NCBI GenBank assembly: GCA_037447655.1
Contig: JBBHKE010001824.1
Coordinates: 1 to 58,795, forward strand
Direction of reading: 5' to 3'
Length of the DNA stretch: 58,795 nucleotides
From: Zygnema cylindricum
Taxonomy: Eukaryota > Streptophyta > Zygnematophyceae > Zygnematales > Zygnemataceae
A model generated the notes under the pieces. It saw nothing but the letters and a program-made list of their open reading frames with translations, was not told the origin of the DNA and ran no database searches. The position numbers were made by a program, and so were the translations under genes. This document shows, one piece after another, positions 46,493 to 57,406 of this stretch (its first letter is position 1; every line of letters begins with the position of its first letter).

Positions 46493-48132
46493 TTTGTTAG
46501 GGTTGTGTAGTTTTTCCCTTTGTATAATGTCATCTTTAGTAAACTTGCTTAGTTTTGGCAGTTATTCTAAGTAGATTTGGTGGCTTCACATGTTTTCTTT
46601 ACCTTTGTTTTCTTTGGCTATTTTTTAGCATTAAGCGTTTATTTTCCTTTTTTGAACCCTTTTGTACCTTGATGGATTTTTCCATCGCTCTTTTTGAAAT
46701 TAAGAACACATTTTTTAGCCCGTAGTTCTCCGATTGGCGTTCTCCAATCGCAAACTGCACACGTGTGCCGCCCGCTTTGTTAGGCGCAAACCTGCCGCTC
46801 GCGTCCTTCCTTGGCGCCGAACATGACGCTCAAGGCGAACCGTCGATTCAATTCTGAGGGTGATTCCACCCCGCGGTTGGCGTCGACGGCAAGATGTGCG
46901 ACGCAGCACCAAAGGAAGCCATCTGTGCCTCGATTTGGACCGTACAAATATAGTGCGATTTATTAAAAGAAGCAGCTAGAGATTATTTTTAGAAGGACGC
47001 TTAAAATACGAATATGACAAGGAGCGCCCCCCGCAAACAACGCAAACAACTCAGTATGGAAGGTAAAGTTAGTCATCTGAATTTGGAATAATTGTTTTAT
47101 GTTATGCATTTCTTATGTCAATAACCTTTTTATGACGCCACTATCGTGCTTTACCTATTAAATTTTGGAAAACCAACCGTGTTAGCGTCAATGTTACGGA
47201 AATAATTAGTGTTGAAATTAAACAATAAAGGGTTAGGGTGCATCCCCATGTAATCGTAACTTACAAAACTTATTTTGTATTGTAGCAAAGATTTTCACTA
47301 CACATTTTTCAAGTGACTCAATGCACAAAAACGAAATTTGTAATTAACTTTGTGACGATTGTATGAGGCCACAATGTTTTTGATAGTTGTAAACATTTAG
47401 ATTTTAAGTTAGCGCACCGTAATTTTTGAAACTGCTTGTGACGTCGCATGTCTTTGCGTGACATTGTAGAGGTACAGCCTTCTAGCCTTTTGCTATTCAT
47501 GATTGAAGAAGATACACGCTTGTCGGATTGTGGATTTGACGGTTGCGATTGAAAATTAAGATTCTCGGCTTCCAATTGGCGGTCTTAAATTGAAAATTGG
47601 ACAAGAGTGTACGGAGTAAAGATGTTTTAAGTGGCAAAAAAAAACATTAACACTAAATGGCGATTCACGGTGTATTGAGTTTTTGAATTCATCATTGGCG
47701 AGATGGCATGGTCAAACAAATGAGAGAGATTTCTCCTATGCATAAATGTTTCAAAATTTTATGACACGAACAAAAAGAAAGTTATATTCGTCGCTAACCA
47801 ATTAGTTTTAAGAAAATCATATTGGAGTCTTTCATCACGACTTCAAACAATCCACTTCCAATAGGATATTTATGTAACCATGCCACTTCCAATAATGTTT
47901 CGAAGGTTGATGGCCACAATTTATTAACTTGTCCTTGTCACCTAGGTATCTTTTCAAACACGAGAAAAAATAGGATTTCTTTAGTGGAGTTATTTATTTT
48001 ACCTTTTACCGCCTCTACTATCAACCAAACCTCCAAAAGAAGGAACTTGCTGAAGACGATGTCTATGCACTTGTACGGCTAGTCATGAGTTTGACCATAT
48101 AATAGACCAAGGTTGTTTGTTGTTCTATTTTT

Positions 48133-48168
<36 letters not shown>

Positions 48169-48262
48169 TTTTATTCTATTTATTTATTTATTATTTATTT
48201 ATTTATTTTTCCACCACGGATAAAGTTTCAAAACGAGCCAACACGAGCCACAATGGAGTGTC

Positions 48263-48376
48263 AGTTGGCCAAAAAGAGAAATATGACAAACTAGTACATT
48301 TTAAGTTTCATTATGACGCAAGTTGGCCAAAAAGAGAAATATGACAAACTAGTACATTTTAAGTTTCATTATGACG
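48263..48376. repeat. 56-57 bp tandem duplication
   Basis: GTTGGCCAAAAAGAGAAATA and about 37 further bases occur twice in succession. A diverged single copy is at about 50433. Confidence 0.9.
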
Positions 48377-49298
48377 CGAATTGTCCTGTAGTTTTTAAAA
48401 AAAATTATGTACGACATAAAATTTTCTAGTTGAAGGCTTTGTGTTGGAGGAAAAAGACAAAAAAAAATCTTACTTTAACACATGGAAACGTACTAATGTT
48501 TTACATTGCATGCCACTAAGTATTATTATTTCCATGTAGTTAATCTCCACCGTTGTTGTCCACAATAATTATCGAACATCATCTCTTTAGGCTTAAACCC
48601 CTATTGAATAGAGAAATTCACAGTAAATCAGTACATCGCCAATCGTTGTTAGTGTCAAAGTTTAATTAGTGTTGAGAAAAAATTATCGTTATTAATGCTA
48701 ATTAGGGATTTGAAATTAAAAAAAAAGAAGTGTATTCTAATTTTGGCGTTAATGCTAATTTGGGAGTTGCAAAAAAAGGAATAATCGCCGTACAATTGTA
48801 TACATTAATATATGTATCCGTACAAAATATTAGAAATCGTACGCTGTCGCAAAATTTAAATATCTGTGCATGTCAGACTAATTCACGGCAGTTAAGCGAC
48901 CAGATTGAATCCCGTTTTTAGAGCGCACGTTCCTATGCGTGCGCGTCTGATTTAATTTATTTTTTGTAAATTTTTACTTGAAAAGGTGCATTTATGTACT
49001 GTCTGACATCGACCGTACAACATATTATTTAGATATTATTGTACTTTCATCCTTTACGCTGTTTTGTAATGTACCTTAATTAACGTAAAGGAAAAATTAA
49101 AATCATGTATACTATTTAAAAAAAAACCAAAATTTCAGGAACCCAAATTAGAGTTCTATACTCTAATAACGATTCGCGGTGTACATGTAATTTTGAGCCC
49201 CTAAATTTTGATCCTCAAACCCAAAATAGAATCGATAACATTATTTTTTTCTTTACTCCAATAATTTATTTACTCTGATGGCAATTCAAATTGTACAC

Positions 49299-49449
49299 TA
49301 GAACCTCTCTAAAATAATACTATTGGGAGCGAGGGTTGGTATTTAATTATAAAGGGTCATAATTTACAAAGGGCCCAAGCTCTGGCCCGGACTCAGATAT
49401 TGAATTTGGATTTTATTAAATTAGGCATTATTGTATAAGAGAGGTTCTA
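49299..49449. mobile_element. 151-bp MITE with TAGAACCTCTCT ends
   Basis: Inverted ends TAGAACCTCTCT / AGAGAGGTTCTA, with TA possibly part of the target duplication. A similarly sized relative is at 50849-50999 and remnants lie near 40245 and 53005. Confidence 0.7.
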
Positions 49450-49929
49450 TTGTGCTGTAATGTTCAAGTGCATAACCAGGCTGCCAATCATTCAGGGTTT
49501 CAAATTCAAAATCTGATGTTGTGATTTTCAACCCATTCCGGCAAAATGTAAAATGTGTACTATAAGTGCAATATTCGCACTATGCTAATTTTGATCGTTT
49601 CGTACATTTGCTAAGTGCACAAAAAATTACACTTAGAACCACGTCCGTACCGCATCACATCACGCCAATGTCGGCCCGGGTTCGGATCCCAAAGCGTGCA
49701 AATGTTTTCTATCCGTACTCTACCGTACGGTATTTCTGTCTTTTTCGCCCGTCCATAATCCGAAAGCATGCCTGGCCGTCGATTGGTAATTTTAAAATCA
49801 AGCAATAAAATATATAAAGTCGGTACTAAAGTTTTTTTTGCCCGTTTATACTCCGGAAGCATGCCCAGCCGTCGATTGGCAGTTTTAGACTATATATGAA
49901 TAATATTAAAGTCGTCGTGCATGCCATCG

Positions 49930-50156
49930 GCGCGCTTAGTGTAGTCGTAACACACCGTCTGCCGGCGGCACAATCCGCCGGATCGCAGTACCCCCCGTGC
50001 TGACGCGGGGGGTTCTGCAATACTGCAGACAGTTAGCGATAACCGTCAGGACGAAGATCGTGACGATCGAGATCCTGACGATCGCTAGCGGCCGGCATGT
50101 TCCGGTTGGGGCGGGGCCAGAAGATGGGGACCTGGGATCGAACCCCAGAGTGCGCA
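49930..50156 (+). tRNA. tRNA-Gly-like gene with 163-nt hairpin-array insertion (copy B)
   Basis: Acceptor GCGCGCT/AGTGCGC (one wobble), D stem GTGT/ACAC (a compensated change from GTGC/GCAC), anticodon stem CCGTC/GATGG, variable GGAC, T arm CTGGG ATCGAAC CCCAG, A, then CTTTTTT. The insertion (49960-50122) has CCGGCGG/CCGCCGG, a 10-bp ACCCCCCGTG/CGCGGGGGGT stem, TCTGCA/TGCAGA, and nested TAGCGAT/ATCGCTA around GTCAGGA/TCCTGAC. It ends in the shared GGTTGGGGCGGGGCC. It lacks several hairpins of copy A. Confidence 0.75.
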
Positions 50157-50848
50157 CTTTTTTACATTTTCATTTTCGATCTTTTCTAGTAACCCTTTTT
50201 GTCGTGGAAAGGAAAAAGCATGTACGAGAAAAACTAGGATTTCTTTAGTGGAGTCAGTATAAGTTTATAACATCCCTCCACTGTCGACCAAACCTCCAAA
50301 AGAAAGAAAGAACTTGCCAAATGGAAGCAGAGGGACAGGGATGCCATGGGTTTGACCACAGACTGGACAGAAGGTTGTTCGCGGGGCTTCCACCAGTAAT
50401 AAAGTTTGAAAAAGAGCAGGAATGACGTGACAGTTGGTCGAAAAGACAAAGACGACAAACTAATATATTCTAAGTTTCAAGATGACACAAACTCCATATT
50501 TTACATTTTTTTTGTATGACAGAAAATTTTCTAGATAAATGCTCTATTTTGGAGGAAAAGGACAAAAAAGAATCCTTACTAAAACGCATGGGAAAGTACC
50601 CTTAATGTCACAAATTCCATGCCACTTAGTATTACTATTTGCATGTAGTTAATCTTGATCGTTATTGTCCACAATAATTATCGAATATCATCTCCTTAGG
50701 CTTAAACCCTCATTGAATAGAGAACTACACCGTAAATTGTTGTTAGTTTTGAGGCCCAAATTTTTTCCCCTCAAACCTAAGATACAATTAATTACCTTTT
50801 TTTTTCTTTTACTCCAATAATGTATTTATAGAGATTCATGGTGTGCAG

Positions 50849-50999
50849 TAGAACCTCTCTTAAAGAATACTCTTGGGAGCGAGGGTTGGTATTGAAATAT
50901 GAAGAGTCATAATTTACAAAGGGTCCAAGCTCAAACCCGAGCGTTTGTATTGAATATGAAGATTATTAAATAATGCATTATTGATTGAGTGATGTTCTA
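50849..50999. mobile_element. 151-bp MITE with TAGAACCTCTCT end
   Basis: Same length and internal GGGAGCGAGGGTTGGTATT as the copy at 49299; the right end has decayed to GTGATGTTCTA. Confidence 0.65.
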
Positions 51000-51334
51000 T
51001 TGTACCAAAGTATTTAATGGCATAACCAAGCTACCAATCACTTAGGAATCTGATGATGTGATTTTCAACCCATTCAAGCAAAATGTAAAACATTTACTAT
51101 AAGTTTAATATTTGCACTATGCTAATTTTGATCGTGTTTTACATATAATGCATCGTAAAACGCAAATGTTGGCCAAGGTTCGCATCCCAAAGCGTACGAG
51201 TGTTTTCTATACTTACTCTACGATACGTTACTTTTGTTTTTTTGCCCGTCCATACTCCGAAAGCATTCCCGATCGTCAATTGGCCATTTTGAACTAAATT
51301 AAAAAATATTAAAAAATCATTGTATACGTCGTCT

Positions 51335-51644
51335 GCGGACTTGGTGCATTGGTAGCACACCGTCTCGTCGGCGACACAATTTGTTGGAAATCGGTTGCTC
51401 TTGCGATGTGGGAGATTTCGCAAGATCTGTAGAAAAAATCTTCCCTCATGGGAAAGATTTAGACGCAATGGTACAAACATCCTCACTTCAACGGTGATCG
51501 ATGGTCAATCATAAAATTATGATTGGCAAACTGTCAAGACGTTGTTCTTGACGTCCTCAAGCTAGCAAAGCTAGCGACTTGCACTGTTGTAGTTGGCTCT
51601 GGGCCGAAAAGATGAAGAATTGTGTTTGAACCCTAAAGTGTGCA
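51335..51644 (+). tRNA. decayed tRNA-like gene with 246-nt insertion (copy C)
   Basis: Same architecture as copies A, B and D, but worn: acceptor GCGGACT/AGTGTGC has one mismatch, the T arm TTGTG TTTGAAC CCTAA is weakened, and the 3' half of the anticodon stem is GATGA. D arm GTGC/GCAC and the trailing T run remain. Most differences from A are C-to-T or G-to-A. Confidence 0.65.
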
Positions 51645-52423
51645 ATTTTTTACTTTTCATGTTCCATCTTTTCTCCAACCTTTTTTTTTTCGAAAAGAAG
51701 AGAATATTAACGTCCAAGGCACAGTTGTGCAGTTTTGAACGCTTATCTCTTTACCACGGATTCACTCTCTCATGTTGAATTTCAAAGAAGCTTGTTTTAT
51801 TCTATTATCCAACGAAATCATCCGATTCGAGATTTTTTTTAATTTTCCGATTCAAAAATTTCAACCTTTAGCCCGCTGGTATCCAATCAAAAACCGCAAA
51901 AGTGTGCACCTTTATTAAGGGCGATTCCGCCTCTCTAAAATATTGTTTTTAAACATCAATACAATTTAGAGGGTGATAACATCACCAGTTTAATATCGCC
52001 AACAAGATGTGCTACCATAGCGTGAAGCGCGAGTTTTATTGTAATAGGCCGCTAAATATTACTTTTACTAAAATGCGTACAACGGGAGTATGATAGTAAT
52101 TCCCAAACACACACCCCAATATGGACGCTCAATTTCGTCATTTGTACTTACGATAATTATAGCTAATTTGCATTTTTTATGTCTATAAAATGTTTATGAG
52201 GCCACTTACCGTAATGTAACGTATTCGATTTTGGAAGGCCTAAAGTGTTGACGTTAAATTAAAAAAAAAAATAGTGTTAAAATTAAAAATCAAGGCTTAA
52301 TGTCTAAAATTGCATGCCACTTAGTATTAGTATTTGCTTGTAGTTAGTCATTACCTTATTTATCCACAATAATGAATGAATATCATCTCCTTTGGTTTAC
52401 AACCCCTATTGAATAGAAAACTA

Positions 52424-52868
52424 CATCGTGAATCGTTATTAGTGTTAATATTACTTATTCGGCGCCCTTGAATTTTGACCCTCAAAACTAAAATACATAT
52501 AATAATATGTTTACGCTAATATAGGTACTGTTCAATTGATCACTCTAATTTGGATTGTTATAAAATAGTTTAGTGTATAAAATGTGTTTGTTCGCACTAA
52601 AACTGCTCGTGATGTTATACACACATATAGAAGAAGTGTCGGATAACGATGTTGACACCAAGTGAGTGAGTTGACATGTGAAAGCGCACCCATGTTTGAT
52701 TCTTAATAATAAAGACGGGGGATAATCTTGCGAACCTTTAAATTAGCTTTAACTTGCATTGAAGTTATGCCCATAAACCTATAATAGAGTTAATCACAAT
52801 ATTTTTTTCTTTACTCTAATAATTTCTTTACTCTAACAATTTCTTTACATTAATAGCGATTCACAGTG
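52424..52868. mobile_element. Tc1/mariner-like MITE, CACCGTGAATCG family
   Basis: 445 bp, ends CATCGTGAATCGTTATTAG and AATAGCGATTCACAGTG, TA on both sides. Same position in unit 4 as 39617-40143 in unit 1, so it inserted before the units duplicated. Confidence 0.7.
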
Positions 52869-53418
52869 TATAGTGAGTGATGGTTGGTATAGAATTAGCA
52901 TGCTATTGAATTAAGACGGGTCATAATTTAAAAAGGGCCCATTCTGAGGCCTTGTCGTAGCTATTGAATATGAAGGGTTTTGAAATAGGCAATATTGTTT
53001 CAGAGAGGTTATAGTCTACTATAATGCTTAAGGGCATAACCAAGGTTTCCAATCATTTATGGTCTTTAATTCAAAATCTGATGCTATGATTTTCAACCCA
53101 TTCCGGTAAAATGTAAAATGTGTACTATAAGTGCAATATTTTCACTTCGCCAATTTTGATCCTTTCGTGCGGATAATATGCGCTCCCAAAACGGCACTTT
53201 AATTCCATATCCGTAATGCATCACAATACGGCGAAATCGGCTTGGGTTCGGATAACGAGAGAGTTCAAAACTTTTCTATTGTTACTGTACGGCACTGCCA
53301 TTCTACTTGTTTGGCCGTCCATACTCCAAAAGCATTCCCAGCCGTCGATTTCACCGATTCGAGTTAACTGTATATGTGTCATTAAATATAGTTTTTAAAT
53401 TCATAATTATTATCACTT

Positions 53419-53745
53419 GCGCGCTTGGTGCAGTGGTAGCACACCATTTTCCCGACGACACAAACCGTCGGATTTGTCGGTTGGGCTCCTAGCGCATCGC
53501 GGGCTAGAGAGTCGTGGGAGATTTTCCCCTGTAATTGGTGGAAGTTGGACTGTCGAAGAGATGGATCCACCCGGCCATGAAGGGCGATGGAATTTAATCA
53601 ATCAAAAGAAGCAATTTGATTGGTCACTGTGACAAGAATGATCTAACCGATCCTTGTCACGAGCATGGCAATGCTAGCCTTTCCGACAATCTGGTTGGGG
53701 CGGGGTCGGTAGATGGAGACCTGGGTTCGAACCCCAGAGCGCGCA
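53419..53745 (+). tRNA. tRNA-Gly-like gene with 263-nt hairpin-array insertion (copy D)
   Basis: Acceptor GCGCGCT/AGCGCGC perfect, D arm GTGC AGTGGTA GCAC, anticodon stem CCATT/GATGG, variable AGAC, T arm CTGGG TTCGAAC CCCAG, A, then CTTTG (weak terminator). The stem's left side differs from copy A at two bases yet still pairs fully with GATGG. The insertion has largely different sequence but again folds as a chain: CCGACG/CGTCGG, CTAGC/GCTAG, CAATCAAA/TTTGATTG, GTGACAAG/CTTGTCAC, AGCAT/ATGCT. It ends GGTTGGGGCGGGGTC. Confidence 0.75.
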
Positions 53746-53868
53746 CTTTGTCATTCATTAATTATGATATTTTTTTCGCGCCTTTTTTTTTCATGGAAAA
53801 GAAAAGATGTTTTTCGTACATCCGTACGTTGCTTTTAGACATAGCAACATAGTTGAGCAGTTGTGAAC

Positions 53869-54235
53869 CATAGTTCAAAAGTAGGCGTTTCTATTGTAGG
53901 CTTTTTGTAGGCGCCTTTATCTTAAGTTGTGATATGGGCTTTTCAATGTGATCTTCTTAAATCGCTACTTTGATCAGCGGCCGTCCGATCGTCCAAAATC
54001 TGACGGTTTAAATAAAAAATACCTCAAAACTCACGGAAAAATAAAAATTTGTCCGAATGTTTTTCAAAATTTAGACATGACGTTTAATTCTCTATCGATC
54101 GATGTGCAACTCAACCCTGTTAACTATTTTTTTTCATTTTGCGACCAATACAATATGGGTCTTAAGGTCATATTGTATGTTTTGCGTACAATAGGCATAT
54201 TGCATGGGCCTACTGTCACCTACTTTTGAACTATG
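53869..54235. mobile_element. hAT-like MITE, copy 3
   Basis: 367 bp, ends CATAGTTCAAAAGTAGG / CCTACTTTTGAACTATG, flanked by TTGTGAAC and TTTTGAAC (7 of 8 match). Its inside matches the 25-kb copy and the inverted 22-kb copy (GTTGTGATATGGGCTTTTC; GATCGATGTGCAACTCAACC). Confidence 0.8.
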
Positions 54236-54239
54236 TTTT

Positions 54240-54860
54240 GAACTCTCCAGATGTTCTGTAGATCTCTATGATATGTCTAGTACAGATTCGGTCTCTGATG
54301 TCGAATTTTCAAAGAACGTTGTTTTATAGTTCTCTTAGCCAATGAAATCATCCGATTCTAGGGTTTCAAACGTTTGAATTTGCCTGCAGGCGCTGTTGCA
54401 AGGAAAAACATCCGAAGAGTCAGAATGTTTCCTTGTACCCCAAAACCGTTTATAAGAGCGTTTTGACTGACTTTTCATTTCTTGATTTCTTCCCCTCTTC
54501 CCCTCCCCTTCCCTCTCTCCTTATCTTTTTATTCCTTTCTCCCTACCTCTACTTCTCCCTCTCCCTCTCTCGCTCTCTCCCTCCCCCTCTATTGGGATCC
54601 AAACCATTTGTGACATGCTCCGTGAATCGCCATTAGCGTCAGTAAAATCTATTTTAATCCGTTTTTTGCCCCCTGAACAAAAATAGCATCAACTGTATTT
54701 TCATACTATTTTTTGTAACACTAATTTGGTAACCAGTTGGAAACCTTACACGTCACTTAGACCTAAATCAGAATTGATGACATTGATTTAAATCCCATGT
54801 TAGGTTAAGCCACGCGTTTTGTTTCATAAACCAAACTATATTATATAAAATACAAAATAG

Positions 54861-54936
<76 letters not shown>

Positions 54937-55410
54937 TCTCACTTAGAGAACCTCTCAGATTCCCGACTCTCTAATGTCTTTTAACCCTTCCACAAAATGG
55001 GATACGTCTACTTGACAAATTTAATAAACCTAAAAATAAAAAAAAGGTTAATAAAAAAAAAGAAAAACTTAAACGTAAACCTAAACTTAAACCTAACCTT
55101 AACATAAACAACAATAACCCTAAACCTAATTGTAAACTCAATCATAAACCTAACCCTAAACATAAACATGAAAGGAGGAAAAAAAAAAGCAAACAAAATG
55201 TATGAATTGTCAAGGGCAAGAAATCGATGCAATGAAAATAAAAAACAAAAAGATCTCATAACAAATGCGAATAAGTTTTTCTTTCGTAACTTTATTAAAA
55301 AATAATCAATACTTGAATTCAATTAAACTGGTATATTATTTTATTGCCTATTTATTTCTATTATCTAGCCTTTCTTTTTGGTTCCCTTTTCTCTCTCTCT
55401 CCCTCCCCTC
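54240..55410. other. spacer with TA microsatellite and telomere-like repeats
   Basis: Contains CT-rich sequence at 54480-54590, a pure TA run at 54862-54932, and degenerate CCTAAAC-type repeats at 55060-55170. No gene supported. Confidence 0.7.
55060..55170 (+). repeat. degenerate interstitial telomere-like repeats
   Basis: A run of AAACCTAAACTT, AACCCTAAACCT and AAACCTAACCCTAAACAT variants matches the plant-type telomere unit CCCTAAA on this strand. Probably an old insertion or degenerate simple repeat, not a chromosome end. Confidence 0.7.
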
Positions 55411-55417
55411 TCTCTCA

Positions 55418-56692
55418 TTATATCTTTCGACTCCCTTTTTCTTTCCAATCTCTTCTACCACTATAACGAGCTATTGGACCATCTCTCTCTCCCCTCTCTT
55501 CCCTCTCTTCTTTTTCTCCTCTCTCTAGTCTTTCTTCTCTCCCTTCTCTTGCTCCTCCCTCTCCTCTCTCTCTTCTCTCTTCTCTCGCTCCTCTCTCTCC
55601 TCTTGCTTCTCTCACTCCTCTCTCTCCTCTCTCTTCTCTCGCTCCTCTCCCTCCTCTCCCTTCTCTCTCTCCTCTCTCTCCTCTCTCCCCTCTATCTCCT
55701 CTCCCTTGTCCTTCTCCTCTCTCTTCTCCTGAATCATAATCTCTCCGATTCCTCCTCCCTAAGTCAACTCCTCTCTCTCTCCTCTCTTTTTCATATTTCT
55801 CGTAATCTTCATCCCTTTCTCTGAGCCTATCATTATCATACATACCGCTGTCTCTCCCTCCTCCCCCTCCCTCCGCCCCTCCCTTCATCGCTGCCCTCTC
55901 CGAAAACCTATCCTCAAATTTTTCTCTCCCCCTCTCTTCTCTCTTTTCTCCTCCTTTCTCCAAATCCTCCACCTTTTTTCTCCCTTCTCCATCACCTTCT
56001 CTCTCTTCGCTCTCTCTCTCTTTTCTCTTCTTTATCCTCTTCTTACTGCCCTCCTCTTCCCCCCTCTTCCCTTCCCCCTTTTCCTCTTCTCTCAGTCTTC
56101 CCTTATCTTTTCCATCCTCCGATCTCTTTTGAGTTTTTGAGTCTTTTCCCTTTGCTCTCCCCTCTCTGTCTCCCTCTCCCTCTCCCTCTCTCTCCCCTTC
56201 CTTCTTCACCTTTTTTCTACTTAAACCAGGAAGAGAAGGACCTGAAAGTAAAGAAAAAAGACTACTATTTTCCCATGGGTTACTACTCCCACCCCCTCCT
56301 CCTCCTCTCCCTCCTTCCCCTCCATCTCTCAACTCTTCTTGTTCTACCTCTTTCTTCACACTTCTTACCTTTTGAAAACCCTCTCCTTCTCTCTCCCTTA
56401 TCTCCGGTATCCCTCCTTTCCCCGAAAACCCATTATAAGAACCTCCTGTATTACTCTCCCTCTCTCTCCCTCCCCCCCCTGGTTGTGGTGGTGGAGGCAT
56501 ATCTCTTTTTTCACTAAGGACAAAATTTTCATCTCCTCTTTTCGACATCGTTTCAGAAGGTGGTCCTCTCCCTCTCCCTCTCCCTCCCTCTCTCTCCTCC
56601 TGTTGTCCTCTCCTCCCTCTCCCTCCACCCCCTCCTCCTGGTCCCCATTCCATATCATCTTTTCTTCCCCATCCTGTGTTTGCATTTCTCTG

Positions 56693-56724
<32 letters not shown>

Positions 56725-57406
56725 AAATAAGCAAATAATAATAATAACAACAAAAACGGATAAAAATGGGTTTTCAACGACAAAAAATTGACCTGACAAA
56801 CGATTCCATTTTGAAAAAAAAAATAAGAAAACCGACAAATTTTTATTTTTGATAAAAACAAATTAACCAAAATCAACTTAACGTATGAAAAATCGGACGA
56901 TCCAGAATAATAGTGGCGAGCTTGCTTTTTTTTTCTTCAACTAAGCAAAATCGACTTAGTCATATGAAAGATCGAACGATCCATTTTCTTCTTTTTTCAA
57001 ACTAAGCAAAATCGACTTCATCGTACGAAAAATTGAGCGATCCACACTAAATAGTGGCGCCATTTTTCATCTTTGTTCTCTTTAACTTATTTTTCTTCAT
57101 TTTCTTCTTCAACTTCTCTAACTTCTTTAACTTCTTCTTCTTCTTTTATTTTTATTTTTATTTTTCTTCTTCTTCTTTTTTTTCCTTTTCCTTTCCTTTT
57201 CTTTTTCCTTTTCTTTACCTGTTCGTCGTGAGAATATTTGCAAGCGTCTCCCCTCTTACATTCCCCTCTTTGAAAAGCGTAACAAACCCCATTTGCCTCC
57301 CTCTCCTTCTGCAACTCCTCCAAGTCTTGCTCCGCCAGCCTCTTATAATTCGCCACATGGTCCACTTTTAAAATACGGCCCCCCACCCTGGCTCCATTCA
57401 AATTAT
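55418..57406 (-). CDS. RRM and CCCH zinc-finger protein (RBMX2 / plant C3H25-like), 3' part
   Basis: Likely a spliceosome-associated RNA-binding protein of the RBMX2/Ist3 group. Exon 57406-57219 (62 codons plus 2 nt) encodes the end of an RRM (NLNGARVGGRILKVDH then VANYK) and a finger C-x7-C-x5-C-x3-H (GVCYAFQRGECKRGDACKYS, H) closing at HDEQ. CAG is followed by GTAAAG. The last exon, 56689-55418 after TTTTCAG, opens RNANTGWGRKDD, matching the conserved NTGWG that follows the finger in plant homologues. About 400 residues rich in Arg, Glu, Gly and Lys follow (RGERGERGER), then TAA. Upstream RRM exons lie beyond the window. The charged tail is far longer than usual. Confidence 0.85.

Larger units (their letters stand above)
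41090..46716 (+). mobile_element. broken non-LTR retroelement with R2-like domain order
   Basis: Order: a Pro/Ser-rich N-terminus (about 42100), a C2HC zinc finger, reverse transcriptase, a Cys-His knuckle, and a restriction-like (PD-(D/E)XK) endonuclease-like C-terminus, followed by a roughly 220-bp 3' UTR ending GAAATTAAGAACACA plus T-run. It sits within the repeat-unit cluster: unit sequence stops near 41085 and resumes at AGCCCG (46717). The 5' end is not sharply defined. Elements of the R2/NeSL/HERO type share this order; the exact clade cannot be set by eye. Confidence 0.7.
46717..50215 (+). repeat. repeat unit 2, continuing after the retroelement
   Basis: 46717-47250 aligns with 39056-39480 and 51870-52290 but is noticeably richer in G+C and CpG. 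Later parts hold a CACCGTGAATCG MITE (about 47505-47675), a diverged stretch at 47817-48420 matched at 50216-50540, a 56-bp tandem duplication at 48263-48376, an AT microsatellite at 48137-48164, and the split tRNA-like gene copy B. Confidence 0.65.
50216..51710 (+). repeat. repeat unit 3 ending in a tRNA-like gene
   Basis: Begins like 47955 (AGGATTTCTTTAGTGGAGT), carries a MITE at 50849, the block CTATGCTAATTTTGATCGT before the tRNA-like gene at 51335, and ends next to GTCCAAGGCACAGTTGTGC, where unit 4 begins. Confidence 0.7.
51711..53830 (+). repeat. repeat unit 4 ending in a tRNA-like gene
   Basis: Starts at GTCCAAGGCACAGTTGTGC and parallels unit 1 over its full length, including ACACACCCCAATATGGACGC, a CACCGTGAATCG MITE and the tRNA-like gene at 53419. 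Confidence 0.8.

Noticed and set aside
40689-53711. Group I or group II intron within the tRNA-like genes
   Set aside because: I see no group I core (P, Q, R, S elements), no group II domain V, and no homing endonuclease ORF. The inserts are simple chains of local hairpins with different sequences.
55060-55170. A chromosome end
   Set aside because: The telomere-like units are degenerate and followed by several kilobases including a gene.
55378-56517. Plus-strand Leu/Ser-rich ORFs opposite the last exon of the RRM-CCCH gene
   Set aside because: They are antisense shadows of the Arg/Glu/Gly-rich coding exon.
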